Under the pieces are notes generated by a model. It was not told where the DNA came from. It ran no database searches and saw only the letters and a list, made by a program, of their open reading frames with translations. Positions 17,035 through 28,802 of a stretch of DNA of 64,000 nucleotides are shown here, in pieces; the first letter of the stretch is position 1; each line of letters starts with the position of its first letter. The stretch is from an uncultured Clostridia bacterium (lineage in GTDB: Bacteria > Bacillota > Clostridia > Christensenellales > UBA1242): assembly GCA_944362705.1 (NCBI GenBank), contig CALVTO010000002.1:283294-347293 (forward strand), written 5' to 3'. The translations under genes and the position numbers were made by a program.

Positions 17035-17895
17035 ATGAATATTCAAATTACATCAGATACAAGTTGCGATTTATCAAAGGAGTTACTCGAAAAAAATAAT
17101 ATTAAAACCATTCCTATTGTTGTGTTGTTAGGTGATAAAGAATTATACGATGGCGTGAATGTACAGGTAGAAGATTTATTTACCTACGTTCAAGAATCCA
17201 AAAAACTACCTAAAACCGCCGCAAGAAGCAAGGAAGAATACAAAGAATTTTTTGAACAGTTTACCAATAATGGTTCTACCGTTGTTCACATTGGGTTATC
17301 TTCACAATTGTCAGTTTCTTACCAAAATGCGGTAGATGCCGCCAAAGAAATTGGTGAAGATAAAGTTTTTATTGTAGATAGTTTATCGCTTTCTACAGGC
17401 ATTGGTTTGCTTTTATTGCATGCAAGCGAACTTGTACGCAAGGGAAAAACCGCAAAACAAATTTATGAAATAGAAACCGACCGCGCGAAAAGTGTACAAG
17501 CATCTTTTGTGGTAGATACACTTGAATATTTGTATAAAAACGGCCGATGCTCAGCGCTGGCTATGTTTGGCGCTAACCTTTTAAAAATTCACCCAAGTTT
17601 GCAACTTATAGAAGGCAAAATTGTACCAACACAAAAATATCGCGGAAAAATGGATATGATTTTGAAAAAATATATCGACGATAGTTTAGCTAAATTTTCA
17701 AACCCCGATACCACGCGTTGTTTTGTTACGCATTCAAGCGCCGACCCTAGTTTGGTAGAAGAAATTGTTATGTATGTGCAATCGAAAAATATATTTAAAG
17801 AAGTTTTGGTAACCGTTGCAGGCCCAACCATAACCAGCCATTGTGGTAAAGGAACGTTAGGCTTATTATATATTAACGACGGAGGCCGTAGATAA
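17035..17895 (+). CDS. DegV-family fatty-acid-binding protein
   Basis: 286 aa. N-terminal ITSDTSCDLSKELLEKNNI and IPIVV..G, the TAARSKEEYKEFFEQ and IGLSSQLSVSYQNA segments, and a C-terminal domain ending GPTITSHCGKGTLGLLY are characteristic of DegV (FakB-type) proteins, which bind a fatty acid for phosphorylation by FakA. Cytoplasmic. ATG 17035 has a strong AAAGGAGGAAG site. It follows lepB by 16 nt and overlaps the lipoprotein gene by 1 nt, forming a probable operon. The fakA kinase gene is not in the window. Confidence 0.9.
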   Translation: MNIQITSDTSCDLSKELLEKNNIKTIPIVVLLGDKELYDGVNVQVEDLFTYVQESKKLPKTAARSKEEYKEFFEQFTNNGSTVVHIGLSSQLSVSYQNAVDAAKEIGEDKVFIVDSLSLSTGIGLLLLHASELVRKGKTAKQIYEIETDRAKSVQASFVVDTLEYLYKNGRCSALAMFGANLLKIHPSLQLIEGKIVPTQKYRGKMDMILKKYIDDSLAKFSNPDTTRCFVTHSSADPSLVEEIVMYVQSKNIFKEVLVTVAGPTITSHCGKGTLGLLYINDGGRR

Positions 17896-18467
17896 TGCGA
17901 AAATTTTTAGCTTTTGCTTGTGTACTCTTTCTTTCTGTTTGCGTGTTTACAGGGTGTAAAACCAAAGACCCTAGCATACATATGTCTACCTATTTTCAAA
18001 ACACGGTAAGCGTAAGTTATATTGATAATAACAAAGAAACCACTTCATCACTTGCTTTAAGCACGTTTACAACCAACACAAAACCTACATTAAAGCAATA
18101 CACAAGCCTACAACTTACAGGAAACAGTGTTTGGTTATATGGCATGTATATAGAGTATATTTTATTTGATATTGTTGCCACACAAAATGCGGAAATTGGC
18201 TTTACCTTTACCCTAACCAATCTTACCACAGGTAACGACCAAAGCATTACTACTGGTACAAAATCTTATACAGAAAATATGTTGATTGATGCAAAAACAT
18301 CAGTTCAAACCAAACGCATTGAAATTAACGATACCGTTGCCTCTAACAGTGTAAGCACGCTTTTAAAATTTGTTTGCACCACACAAGAAATTTTTCAAAC
18401 AAACGGCATTTATAACAACTTTGGATACGCCATTTATAACATACGCGTTGTTGGTGAACATAAATAA
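17895..18467 (+). CDS. Predicted lipoprotein of unknown function
   Basis: 190 aa with a lipoprotein signal peptide: basic start MRKF, hydrophobic core and lipobox VFTGC (Cys20). The mature part is Ser/Thr/Asn-rich and predicted beta-rich (STLLKF, IGFTFTLTNLTTG). No known domain recognised. Start overlaps the degV stop by 1 nt and the RBS would lie inside degV's last codons (GACGGAGG). Third gene of the lepB-degV operon; ends at a terminator. Confidence 0.8.
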   Translation: MRKFLAFACVLFLSVCVFTGCKTKDPSIHMSTYFQNTVSVSYIDNNKETTSSLALSTFTTNTKPTLKQYTSLQLTGNSVWLYGMYIEYILFDIVATQNAEIGFTFTLTNLTTGNDQSITTGTKSYTENMLIDAKTSVQTKRIEINDTVASNSVSTLLKFVCTTQEIFQTNGIYNNFGYAIYNIRVVGEHK

Positions 18468-18485
18468 AATAAAACAATTACACAT

Positions 18486-18521
18486 ATAAAAAAACAGGTA
18501 AAATAGTTGCCTGTTTTTATT
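18486..18521 (+). terminator. Terminator of the lepB-degV-lipoprotein operon
   Basis: AAAACAGG/CCTGTTTT stem with an 11-nt loop and a T-run. Confidence 0.75.
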
Positions 18522-18633
18522 TTAAAAAAATATATTTTCTTTTTTTATTTTTTTATTTTTTACAAAATTTTTATACTTTTATAAAAAATTACACAAAACC
18601 ACACATAATTTGTTATATTTTTTATAATTTTTG

Positions 18634-18672
18634 CAAAAAAGTAAGCACCTTTAGCGTGCTTACTTTTTCTTT
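18634..18672 (-). terminator. Terminator downstream of gyrA
   Basis: AGTAAGCAC/GTGCTTACT perfect 9-bp stem flanked by A and T runs; can act for either strand. Confidence 0.8.
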
Positions 18673-18714
18673 TTTTCCTTTTTGCTTTTGTATAAAACTT
18701 TTCGGTTAATTTAT

Positions 18715-21309
18715 TTATTCTTCACTTTCTTCGCTATCAGTAAGCACTTCGTTTTCAACAGCTTCGGCATCGTATTCTGTTTCTACTGGTGTTGCATATT
18801 CTACACTTGCGTCTGGTGTTTCCACAAACCCTTCGGCTGGGTCGTTGACATCTTCGGCGTAACTGTCGGCAATAGCAACACAAACGACTTTGCTATCTTC
18901 TTTTAATTTCATAATACGCACGCCTTGTGTATCACGGCCAATTTTTGTAATGCTTGTTGCACGTAAGCGAATAATGGTTCCGTTATTTGCAATAAGCATA
19001 ACATCTTCATTATCTGCTACTTGTTTTAAGTTAACCAACTTACCTGTTTTTTCATTAAATACACCCGCTTTTACACCTTTACCGCCACGCACTTGTAAAC
19101 GATAGTCATCCGTGCTAGAGCGTTTTCCGTACCCTTGTTCGGTAATGGTTAAAATATCATGATCTGGTTTTAAAGCAATCATATCTACCACATAATCATT
19201 TGGGTTAAGTTTCATGCTCTTTACACCCATGGTATCTCTTCCTAGTGGACGCACTTCTTCTTCGCTAAAACGAATACATTTACCTTCGTGCGTTGCTGTT
19301 AATATATGGTCCGTGCCAGAAGTAATTTGCACGCTAATAAGTTCATCGTTTTCTTGCAAGCTAATGGCAATTTTACCAACTTTTCGAATGCTACGGTATT
19401 CATCTAACACCGTCTTTTTAATCATGCCGTTTTTGGTTGCCATAATTAAGTTTCCTTCGGTTTCTTGTGTAATAGGAATAACGGCGGTAACTTTTTCGTT
19501 TTCGGCAAGTTCTAATAAGTTGACAATAGCTCTGCCTTTGGCTGTTTTTTGTCCTTCTGGTATTTCATAGCCTTTAATGCTATATACTTTACCGAAGTTT
19601 GTAAAGAAGAGTACATCGTCATGCGTGCTCGTAATAAATAAGTTTTCTACAAAGTCATCTTCTTTGGTTTTGTGTGTAATTACGCCTTGTCCACCACGAT
19701 TTTGCGTTTTATATTCGGCCACAGGTATACGTTTAATGTAGCCAAAATGCGTCATGGAAATAACAACATCTTCTTTTTCAATTAAATCTTCAATATCAAT
19801 ATCTGATACATCGGTAGAAATTTCTGTTATACGGTCGTTACCATATTTTTCTGAAATTTCTGTAAGTTCTTGCTTAATAATTTCTTTAATGCGTTCATCG
19901 CTTGCAAGAATGGCTCTGTATTCACTAATAACGCCTTTCAGTTGTTCTAACTCTTCGTTAAGTTTTTCAACTTCTAGGCTTGTTAAACGTTGTAATTTCA
20001 TATCAAGAATTGCGTTTGCTTGTTTTTCGGTTAAAACAAATTTTTCTTGCAGGCTAGTAAGCGCTTCTTGTTTATCTTTACTCGATTTAATTACTTTAAT
20101 AACTTCATCTATATACGCTAGCGCAATACACAAACCTTCTACAATATGCTCACGTTCTTCTGCGCGCGCCAAATCGTATTTTGTCCTGCGTGTAACAACG
20201 TCTTTTTGGTGCTTTATATAGTAATATAAAATTTCTTTGATGTTTAAAATTCTTGGTTCTTTACCTACAAGCGCTAAGAAATTTACGCCGTAAGATACTT
20301 GTAATTGTGTGTGTTTAAATAAAGCATTTAACACAACGTTAGCTTGATAATCTTTTTTAACATCAATAACCACACGCATACCCTTTCGGTCAGATTCTTC
20401 TTTAATATCGCTAATACCTTCTACACGTTTATCTTTTACAAGGTTTGCAATAGATTTAATAAGCTCTGCTTTATTTACTTGGTATGGTATTTCGGTAATA
20501 ATAATGCGACTTTTGTTATCGGTTTCTTCAATATCGGTTACGGCACGAACGACAATTTTACCATTACCTGTACGATAGGCTTGTTTAATACCCGCCTTAC
20601 CCATAATAATACCGCCTGTTGGATAATCTGGTGCTGGTAAAATATCACAAATTTCATCGATGGTAATTTCTGGGTTATCAAGCATAGCAATAATTGCATT
20701 GTTTACTTCTACCAAGTTGTGTGGTGGAATATTGGTTGCCATACCAACGGCAATACCATCAGACCCATTGACTAAAAGGTTAGGAAAACGCGCAGGCAAC
20801 ACGCTTGGTTGCTGACGTGTTTCATCGAAGTTTGGATAAAAATCTACGGTTTCTTTGTCAATATCGCGTAGCATTTCGCTGGCAATTTTAGAAAGCCTTG
20901 CTTCCGTGTAACGGTATGCAGCAGGGCTATCACCATCTACCGACCCAAAGTTGCCGTGCCCGTCTACTAATGGGTAGCGAATAGAAAAGTCTTGCGCTAA
21001 ACGAACAAGTGCGCCATAAACGGCACTGTCGCCATGAGGGTGGTATTTACCTAAAACATCACCAACAACCAACGCGCATTTACGGTAAGGTTTATCACAG
21101 TATAGGTTGTTTTCGCTCATAGAGTACAAAATTCGTCTGTGCACGGGTTTTAAACCATCACGTACATCAGGAATTGCACGCGACACATTAACTGCCATTG
21201 CGTACGCAATAAACGACTTTTTTAACTCATCATCAATTTCTACCGGAATAATTTTGGTGTTATCTACAATTTTTTCTAATTCTGCACTATAATCTTTTTT
21301 CTTTGCCAT
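18715..21309 (-). CDS. gyrA: DNA gyrase subunit A
   Basis: 864 aa breakage-reunion subunit of gyrase, which introduces negative supercoils. N-terminal domain with [18 protein letters not shown] and the catalytic Tyr in RYTEARLS; C-terminal beta-pinwheel with a GyrA-box-like QNRGGQG. It ends with an unusually acidic tail ([10 protein letters not shown]...DSEESEE). ATG 21309 follows AGAGGTGACGT. It is 9 nt downstream of gyrB on the same strand and is transcribed away from the origin. Confidence 0.97.
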   Translation of the reverse strand: MAKKKDYSAELEKIVDNTKIIPVEIDDELKKSFIAYAMAVNVSRAIPDVRDGLKPVHRRILYSMSENNLYCDKPYRKCALVVGDVLGKYHPHGDSAVYGALVRLAQDFSIRYPLVDGHGNFGSVDGDSPAAYRYTEARLSKIASEMLRDIDKETVDFYPNFDETRQQPSVLPARFPNLLVNGSDGIAVGMATNIPPHNLVEVNNAIIAMLDNPEITIDEICDILPAPDYPTGGIIMGKAGIKQAYRTGNGKIVVRAVTDIEETDNKSRIIITEIPYQVNKAELIKSIANLVKDKRVEGISDIKEESDRKGMRVVIDVKKDYQANVVLNALFKHTQLQVSYGVNFLALVGKEPRILNIKEILYYYIKHQKDVVTRRTKYDLARAEEREHIVEGLCIALAYIDEVIKVIKSSKDKQEALTSLQEKFVLTEKQANAILDMKLQRLTSLEVEKLNEELEQLKGVISEYRAILASDERIKEIIKQELTEISEKYGNDRITEISTDVSDIDIEDLIEKEDVVISMTHFGYIKRIPVAEYKTQNRGGQGVITHKTKEDDFVENLFITSTHDDVLFFTNFGKVYSIKGYEIPEGQKTAKGRAIVNLLELAENEKVTAVIPITQETEGNLIMATKNGMIKKTVLDEYRSIRKVGKIAISLQENDELISVQITSGTDHILTATHEGKCIRFSEEEVRPLGRDTMGVKSMKLNPNDYVVDMIALKPDHDILTITEQGYGKRSSTDDYRLQVRGGKGVKAGVFNEKTGKLVNLKQVADNEDVMLIANNGTIIRLRATSITKIGRDTQGVRIMKLKEDSKVVCVAIADSYAEDVNDPAEGFVETPDASVEYATPVETEYDAEAVENEVLTDSEESEE

Positions 21310-21318
21310 ACGTCACCT

Positions 21319-23313
<1,995 letters not shown>

Positions 23314-23332
23314 CTATGTTTTTCATAAAAAA

Positions 23333-23373
23333 AATATCGTTTAAGGTTAAATTTTAGCCTTTAACGACATTTT
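23333..23373 (-). terminator. Terminator of recF
   Basis: TCGTTAAAGG/CCTTAAACGA-type stem on the minus strand, followed by TATTTTTTTT. It separates recF from gyrB. Confidence 0.7.
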
Positions 23374-23396
23374 CCTGTTTTTAAACACCCCTCTAA

Positions 23397-24494
23397 CTAC
23401 ATTTGTTTTATAGAATGTATGGCGCCATTTTTAATTTTTATTTGTGTATAGCTTGTTTTTGGTTTAAATTTTAAACTTGTTCCTGTAATAATGGTTTGAA
23501 AATTTTGTAAAATATCATAGAGCGCTTTTTGACGTTTGCTATCTAACTCACTAAACACATCGTCAAGAATGAGTATAGGGTATTCCCCTATTTCGTTAAA
23601 AAACACTTCCATTTCCGCTAGTTTTAAAGAAAGAATAATGGAGCGTTGTTGACCTTGGCTTGCAAATATTTTTGCATCTTCTTTACCAATAAAAAATTTA
23701 ATATCGTCACGGTGTGGGCCAATACTTGTGTACCCAAGCTCTATATCTTTTTGTAAATTAACTTGCAAACTTTTACGCATATGTTCTTCAATTTCTTGTG
23801 CAGAGTTTCCACCAAACCCTACATATTCCATACTAAGTGTTTCGTTTGGGCGCATAATATGCGATTCTTTAAAAAATTTTGACACACTTAACTTAGAAAT
23901 AAACTTTCTTCGTGTTATAATAATACGAGAAGCGTAGTGCGCAAGTTGTGCGTCCCACACTTCAAGCTGTTGTTGTAAACTTTGTATGTTTTTTTCAAAT
24001 TTTAAAAGTTTATTACGTTGACTTAAAACTTTTTGATATTGCATTAAACAATGGTAATACACAGGTGAAAGTTGTGAAATATCTCTATCTAAAAATTCGC
24101 GCCTTATTTCTGGACCATCTTTTATTAAACGCAATTCATCGGGTGTAAATAAAACCACTTTTACACAACCAATAAAATCTTGTACTCTTTTTATAGGTTC
24201 TAAATTGATTTCTAGTGTTTTATGCTTAGGTTCAAACCCTATAGCAATTTGCTGGTTGCCAAACTTCGTTTCTACATTTGCAAACACGGTAGCTTTCGGT
24301 TTTTCATATTGAATAAGCTCGGCTTCTTTACTTGTGCGAAACGATGTACTAAGCGCTAAACAAAAAATAGCTTCTATAATATTTGTTTTGCCTTGCGCAT
24401 TATTGCCAATAAGTAAATTAATACCATGGGTAAATGGTATTTCAGCCTGAGAAATATTACGAAAAGAAGTTAGTTTTAATTGTTCTATACGCAT
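23397..24494 (-). CDS. recF: DNA replication/repair protein RecF
   Basis: 365 aa SMC-like ATPase that loads RecA at gaps. Walker A GNNAQGKTN (about 30-38), ABC signature-like FASQGQQRSIILSLKLAE, and Walker B ILILDDVFSELD. Start ATG 24494 (MRIEQLKLTSFRNI) matches the family N-terminus; TATAAT lies only 6 nt upstream with no ribosome site, so its mRNA is probably leaderless. Unusually, it is divergent from dnaA instead of following dnaN. Confidence 0.96.
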   Translation of the reverse strand: MRIEQLKLTSFRNISQAEIPFTHGINLLIGNNAQGKTNIIEAIFCLALSTSFRTSKEAELIQYEKPKATVFANVETKFGNQQIAIGFEPKHKTLEINLEPIKRVQDFIGCVKVVLFTPDELRLIKDGPEIRREFLDRDISQLSPVYYHCLMQYQKVLSQRNKLLKFEKNIQSLQQQLEVWDAQLAHYASRIIITRRKFISKLSVSKFFKESHIMRPNETLSMEYVGFGGNSAQEIEEHMRKSLQVNLQKDIELGYTSIGPHRDDIKFFIGKEDAKIFASQGQQRSIILSLKLAEMEVFFNEIGEYPILILDDVFSELDSKRQKALYDILQNFQTIITGTSLKFKPKTSYTQIKIKNGAIHSIKQM

Positions 24495-24500
24495 AATTTT

Positions 24501-24529
24501 ATTATAATAAAAAAGAGTGTTTTTGTCTA
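24501..24529 (-). promoter_or_regulatory. Promoter of recF (leaderless type)
   Basis: Minus-strand TAGACA (24524-24529), 17-bp spacer, TATAAT (24501-24506), 6 nt before ATG 24494. Confidence 0.65.
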
Positions 24530-24549
24530 ATAAAAAGTCTTGCAATTAC

Positions 24550-24578
24550 TTGCTAAAAAACGAAATTCACTCTATACT
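24550..24578 (+). promoter_or_regulatory. Promoter of dnaA
   Basis: TTGCTA (24550-24555), 17-bp spacer, TATACT (24573-24578), then a leader with TTAGGAGAG before ATG 24602. I see no DnaA-box-like motif in the 107-bp recF-dnaA gap. Confidence 0.6.
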
Positions 24579-24601
24579 ATTAGAGAACTTAGGAGAGTGT
24601 T

Positions 24602-25996
24602 ATGAACGAAAATTTTTCCATATACGATAATCGTTTAGAAATCAATTTAGATACATTTTGGCAAGAAGTACAAGAAAAAATTTCTCGCGAAATGACAGCT
24701 ATTTCATTTGATGTTTGGATTAAAACATTAGAACCTGTTTCTTTGCAACAAAACACACTTGTTGTTTCTACACCAAGCGCTTCTAGTAAAAATGTGGTTT
24801 TAAATAACTATAAAACACTTATTGAACAAAAAATGCAAGAGGTTCACCCAGCTATTAACAAACTAGATGTTGTTATTAGTACAGAAGAAGAACTTATAAA
24901 AGAAGAATCTCATGCAACCGCTTCGGTAAAAGTGTTAGAAACACCAACGGTTTCGCAAGATAAAAAAAGTATGTTTAATCCTAAATATACATTCGATACC
25001 TTTGTGGTAGGTTCTAGCAACCAATTCGCTGTGGCTGCAGCAAAAGCTGTTGCTGAAAACCCAGGTAAAAACTATAATCCACTTTTTATTTACGGTGGTG
25101 TAGGTTTAGGTAAAACACATATTTTACATGCAATTGGTAACTATATACAACAAACACACCCAGAACTTAACGTTATTTATGTTACCATTGAACAATTTAC
25201 CAACGACCTAATTGCCTCCATTCAAACAGGAAACAATAGTTCACAATCCGATTTCCGTAAAAAATATCGTACAGCCGATGTTTTAATTGTTGATGATATT
25301 CAGTTTATTATCAATAAAACAAGTGTACAAGAAGAATTTTTCCATACATTTAACGAATTAAACCAAGCAGGCAAACAAATTATTATATCAAGTGATAAAC
25401 CACCTAAAGAAATTTATCCACTAGAAGAGCGTTTACGTAGCAGGTTTGAATGGGGTTTACTTGCAGATATTGGCTACCCTAGTTTAGAAACACGTATTGC
25501 TATATTAAACAAAAAAGCAGAACTAGAACGCATGAATGTATCAAAAGATGTTATTACTTATATAGCAGAAAGCGTAACCACCAACATTCGTGAAATGGAA
25601 AGTTTACTTGCTCGTGCCGTGTTTTACGCAGGTTTAATGGGTAAAAGCGTAGTTACTATAGAAACCGCGCACGAAGCTTTAAAAAATTATATTGTACAAC
25701 AACAAGCCGATGTTGGTTTTGAACATATTTTAGAATGTGTTTCTAAATATTTCAATATAAACATTAAAGAATTAACTTCTAGAAAGCGTAATAAAGAAAT
25801 TGTTAGTGCAAGGCAAATTAGTATGTATTTAATTACCGAAATGTTGTCTATGCCACTTGCAGCTATTGGTCAAATTTTTGGAAAAGACCATGCCACAGTT
25901 TTATACGCAAAGAATAAAATTGAAGAAGACATGAAGAAAAATAAAAAGCTAAAAATTCAAGTAAACGATATTAAACAAATGATTGCCGGAAAGTAA
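24602..25996 (+). CDS. dnaA: Chromosomal replication initiator DnaA
   Basis: 464 aa. Domain I (about 15-90), linker, AAA+ domain with Walker A GGVGLGKT (165-172) and Walker B DVLIVDDIQF, sensor/arginine segment and DNA-binding domain IV (from about 375). In domain IV the usual FGGRDHTTV-type recognition helix start reads FGKDHATV (426-433): one residue shorter, and the first Thr after His is Ala. The four motifs just downstream are TTATTAACA rather than TTATNCACA, so protein and sites may have changed together. ATG 24602 follows TTAGGAGAGTGTT. Confidence 0.97.
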   Translation: MNENFSIYDNRLEINLDTFWQEVQEKISREMTAISFDVWIKTLEPVSLQQNTLVVSTPSASSKNVVLNNYKTLIEQKMQEVHPAINKLDVVISTEEELIKEESHATASVKVLETPTVSQDKKSMFNPKYTFDTFVVGSSNQFAVAAAKAVAENPGKNYNPLFIYGGVGLGKTHILHAIGNYIQQTHPELNVIYVTIEQFTNDLIASIQTGNNSSQSDFRKKYRTADVLIVDDIQFIINKTSVQEEFFHTFNELNQAGKQIIISSDKPPKEIYPLEERLRSRFEWGLLADIGYPSLETRIAILNKKAELERMNVSKDVITYIAESVTTNIREMESLLARAVFYAGLMGKSVVTIETAHEALKNYIVQQQADVGFEHILECVSKYFNINIKELTSRKRNKEIVSARQISMYLITEMLSMPLAAIGQIFGKDHATVLYAKNKIEEDMKKNKKLKIQVNDIKQMIAGK

Positions 25997-26161
25997 GTTA
26001 TTAACAATTATTTAAAAACTTTTCACAATTATTAACAGGTTATTAACAATAAAAACCTACCAAATACCGTTAAAAATAGCACTTTTTAACTTATTAACAG
26101 CCCCTACTACTACTACTACTATTAAAAATATATATAAATTGAACGCGAAAGGAGACACATT
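25997..26161. other. oriC: Chromosomal origin oriC with DnaA boxes and basal unwinding system
   Basis: 165-bp dnaA-dnaN gap. Four identical TTATTAACA motifs (25998-26006, 26029-26037, 26040-26048, 26091-26099) all point the same way. The last runs into a GC block (26100-26104) and six CTA triplets (26104-26121), then an AT-rich tract (26122-26140). This is the DnaA box, GC spacer, DnaA-trio and unwinding-element order known from Bacillus subtilis. The dnaN ribosome site lies at its right edge. No experimental support. Confidence 0.8.
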
Positions 26162-27265
26162 ATGAAACTTATTTGTGAAGGTTTAGACTTAAGCGAAGCC
26201 GTACTAAAAGTAATAAAAGCAACAGCTTTAAAAACAACAAACCCTATTTTAGAAGGTATTAAACTAAAAGCTGTAAACGATCAACTTATTTTAAGTGCAA
26301 CCGACTTAGAATTAAGCATAGAAAAAACGATATCGGCCGATGTAAAAATTGAAGGCGAATGTGTTGTGCCAGGTAAGTTCTTTGCCGACTTTGTGAAAAA
26401 ACTTTCTAATGAGAAAATAGAACTAACGCTTAACGAACAAAAAGTATTAAAAATTAAATATACCGATAGTGAAGGTTTTTTACAATGTTTAAACGAAGAA
26501 GAATTTCCTTTATTAAAACAAATTACTTCACCAGAATATTTTAGTATGAAAAAGCGTGATTTACGCGATATTATTAACAAAACAATCTTTTCGGTAGCGG
26601 TAGATGATAGCCGACCAATTTTAAAAGGTTGTAAGTTTGAGGTTACGAAAGAAGAATTAACACTTATTGCGGTTGATGGGTTTAGGTTAGCACTTGTGAA
26701 AAAGCCAATACTTACAACAAGCGCCGAAATGAACTTCATTGTGCCAGCAAGAAGTCTTTCAGAAATTTCAAAAATACTAGATGATAGCGAAGAAGAAGTT
26801 AAAATTTTCATGCAACGCAATTATATTATGGTCGATTTAATTGATACCAAAGTTATGACGCGTTTATTAAATGGTGATTTTATCAATTATCAAAATGTTA
26901 TTCCTTCTAAATTTAACACCATGATTACCGTAAATAAACAACAACTAGAAGATGCGTTAGAAAGAGCAAGCCTACTTGCCCGTTTAGATAAATACAATAA
27001 GGTAGTGTTTGATATTAAAGATAAACTTTTAACCATTTCTTCTACATCGGATATTGGTAATATTACCGAAAATTTAACGGTTGCGGTAGAAGGTAAAGAT
27101 ATTTCTATTGCGTTTAATGCTCGATATTTTTCGGAATGTATGCGTAATATAGATGACGAATTTATTAAAGTAAATTTTGATTCCCCTATTTCTCCATTTA
27201 CCATTACGTCTACCGAAAATAAAGAATTTTTATACTTAATTTTACCTGTAAGGATTTTAAAATAA
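26162..27265 (+). CDS. dnaN: DNA polymerase III beta subunit (sliding clamp)
   Basis: 367 aa ring-forming processivity clamp for DNA polymerase III; three topologically similar domains of about 120 residues. MKLICEGLDLSEAVLKVIKATALKTTNPILEGI, FIVPARSLSEISKIL and the C-terminal YLILPVRIL are typical. ATG 26162 follows AAAGGAGACACAT. Downstream membrane-protein gene overlaps by 1 nt. Confidence 0.96.
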   Translation: MKLICEGLDLSEAVLKVIKATALKTTNPILEGIKLKAVNDQLILSATDLELSIEKTISADVKIEGECVVPGKFFADFVKKLSNEKIELTLNEQKVLKIKYTDSEGFLQCLNEEEFPLLKQITSPEYFSMKKRDLRDIINKTIFSVAVDDSRPILKGCKFEVTKEELTLIAVDGFRLALVKKPILTTSAEMNFIVPARSLSEISKILDDSEEEVKIFMQRNYIMVDLIDTKVMTRLLNGDFINYQNVIPSKFNTMITVNKQQLEDALERASLLARLDKYNKVVFDIKDKLLTISSTSDIGNITENLTVAVEGKDISIAFNARYFSECMRNIDDEFIKVNFDSPISPFTITSTENKEFLYLILPVRILK

Positions 27266-27909
27266 TGAAAACTGTTTCTAATAAAACAAAAGCGCTTACC
27301 AGTTTTGACATTGCATTTTTACTAACGTTATGCATTTTAAGCGTACATACTATTTTGCTTTTATTTTCTGTGTTTAACCTTATTGCTTATGCGCAAGTTT
27401 CACACATTACTTGTTTTTTATGTGTGTTTTGTTCGTTACTTGTTTTACTTATTGTTTTGCTTATTTCTAAAAAAAGCAATATAAAAGTAAGTTCATTCTT
27501 TGTTTGGTTTCATTTATGTTGTTTGTTATTATTTGCCAACATATTTGTAACCTTTGGATTATACGCTTACATAAGTATTCAAGTATTATGCGCTATATAC
27601 ATTGCTTTTTTGTTTAGCAATTTTGGCATTAGTTTATATTTTCATTTTTCACAAGATAAAGGTACGTTATTTGTTAAAAACTATGGGTTTGCCATCATAC
27701 AAATTTTTGCTTTAAGTTTTATGTTTGTTGGATTTAGTTTTTGTATAGGTTGCATTTTAAGTTTGTGTCAAGTACTTACATTTTCTTATTTAGCACTATA
27801 TACCTTTATTGTAACCGTTGCCCTATTTTTACAAATGCTTTTATTTTATTTATCTTTATGCAAAACAAAAAAATATGTAAATGCTTGCTTAATAAAAAAA
27901 TCTTATTAA
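27265..27909 (+). CDS. Hypothetical multi-pass membrane protein
   Basis: 214 aa with about six hydrophobic segments (roughly 15-40, 45-68, 75-100, 102-122, 138-165, 170-200) separated by very short loops; many Phe, Leu, Cys. No known family recognised. Its ATG overlaps the dnaN stop (TAATG), so it is translationally coupled to the clamp gene; position in the dnaN operon is conserved-looking but its role is unknown. Followed by a terminator. Confidence 0.7.
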   Translation: MKTVSNKTKALTSFDIAFLLTLCILSVHTILLLFSVFNLIAYAQVSHITCFLCVFCSLLVLLIVLLISKKSNIKVSSFFVWFHLCCLLLFANIFVTFGLYAYISIQVLCAIYIAFLFSNFGISLYFHFSQDKGTLFVKNYGFAIIQIFALSFMFVGFSFCIGCILSLCQVLTFSYLALYTFIVTVALFLQMLLFYLSLCKTKKYVNACLIKKSY

Positions 27910-27911
27910 AT

Positions 27912-27953
27912 TATAAAAAAACCTTTCTTAACCAAATGAAAGGTTTTTTTATT
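27912..27953 (+). terminator. Terminator of the dnaA-dnaN region
   Basis: AAAACCTTTC/GAAAGGTTTT stem, 10-nt loop, long T-run. Confidence 0.85.
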
Positions 27954-27958
27954 TTTCG

Positions 27959-27987
27959 TTGACAAAACAAGAAAACACCTATATAAT
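27959..27987 (+). promoter_or_regulatory. Consensus promoter of the rpmH operon
   Basis: TTGACA (27959-27964), 17-bp spacer, TATAAT (27982-27987): a perfect sigma-A promoter, fitting the high expression of L34. About 73 nt of leader follow before rpmH. Confidence 0.85.
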
Positions 27988-28066
27988 TGAAAACGCTACG
28001 TATTGTAGAAATATAAAAGAACATGTTTCTTTTATTTTCAATAAATAAACAAAAGGAGTATTCAAC

Positions 28067-28201
28067 ATGAAAAGAACGTATCAACCTAAAAAAGCTAACC
28101 GCAACAAAGTGCATGGGTTTAGAAAAAGAATGGCAACCAAAGGTGGCAGAAATGTTCTTCAAAGAAGAAGAAATAAAGGTAGAAAAAGAATCGCTGCTTA
28201 A
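28067..28201 (+). CDS. rpmH: 50S ribosomal protein L34
   Basis: 44 aa, too short for many gene callers. [20 protein letters not shown] followed by [20 protein letters not shown] and RIAA is the universal L34 sequence. AAAGGAG lies 8 nt before ATG 28067. First gene of the rpmH-rnpA-yidD-yidC-jag operon. Confidence 0.98.
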   Translation: MKRTYQPKKANRNKVHGFRKRMATKGGRNVLQRRRNKGRKRIAA

Positions 28202-28213
28202 CAACCTCTGCGT

Positions 28214-28555
28214 ATGTTAAAAAAGAAATTTAGATTAAAAAAGAAATACGAATTTCAATATCTGTACAAAAAAGGTGTACGCTTGCATTCTGCTTCTGTA
28301 ACACTATTATGTGCGCAAAACAAACATCATACTTCAAAATTTGGTTTTGTTGTTTCTAAAAAAATTGGTAATAGTGTGGTAAGAAATGCTATAAAACGTA
28401 AACTTCGAGCTTGTATAGATATTTTTCTACCTAACATAAAATCGGAGTGTAATTGTATGTTTATTGCTAAAGATACTATTACGCAAAAAGATTTTTCTTC
28501 TCTTTGTTTAGAAATAAAGGGTTTACTACAAAAAGCAGGAATTTGGTATGAATAA
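28214..28555 (+). CDS. rnpA: Ribonuclease P protein component
   Basis: 113 aa basic protein that binds RNase P RNA for 5' maturation of tRNAs. FGFVVSKKIGNSVVRNAIKRKLR is the conserved RNR-type motif (about residues 43-65). It lies 12 nt after rpmH and overlaps yidD by 8 nt. The ATG has only a weak ribosome site, so coupling to L34 translation is likely. Confidence 0.95.
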   Translation: MLKKKFRLKKKYEFQYLYKKGVRLHSASVTLLCAQNKHHTSKFGFVVSKKIGNSVVRNAIKRKLRACIDIFLPNIKSECNCMFIAKDTITQKDFSSLCLEIKGLLQKAGIWYE

Positions 28556-28802
28556 AATAGCTACAAAATTTGGCGTACTTTGTGTAAAAGGGTATCAAAA
28601 ATTACTATCACCACTTTTTCCGCGTTCCTGTAAATTTATACCTTCTTGTTCCAATTACACTTTGCAAGCTATTCAAAAATTTGGTTTATGTAAAGGAAGC
28701 GTTTTAGGGTTAAAAAGGATTTTAAAATGTCACCCAAAAGCCGTGGGTGGGCTTAATCCTGTCCCAGAAAATATTAAAGGGGATTATAAATGGTATCTTT
28801 AA
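28548..28802 (+). CDS. yidD: Membrane protein insertion efficiency factor YidD
   Basis: 84 aa. KGYQKLLSPLFPRSCKFIPSCSNYTLQAI and RILKCHPKAVGG with NPVP are the conserved YidD blocks including the three Cys. Amphipathic inner-membrane-associated helper of YidC. Overlaps rnpA by 8 nt and yidC by 13 nt. Confidence 0.95.
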   Translation: MNKIATKFGVLCVKGYQKLLSPLFPRSCKFIPSCSNYTLQAIQKFGLCKGSVLGLKRILKCHPKAVGGLNPVPENIKGDYKWYL

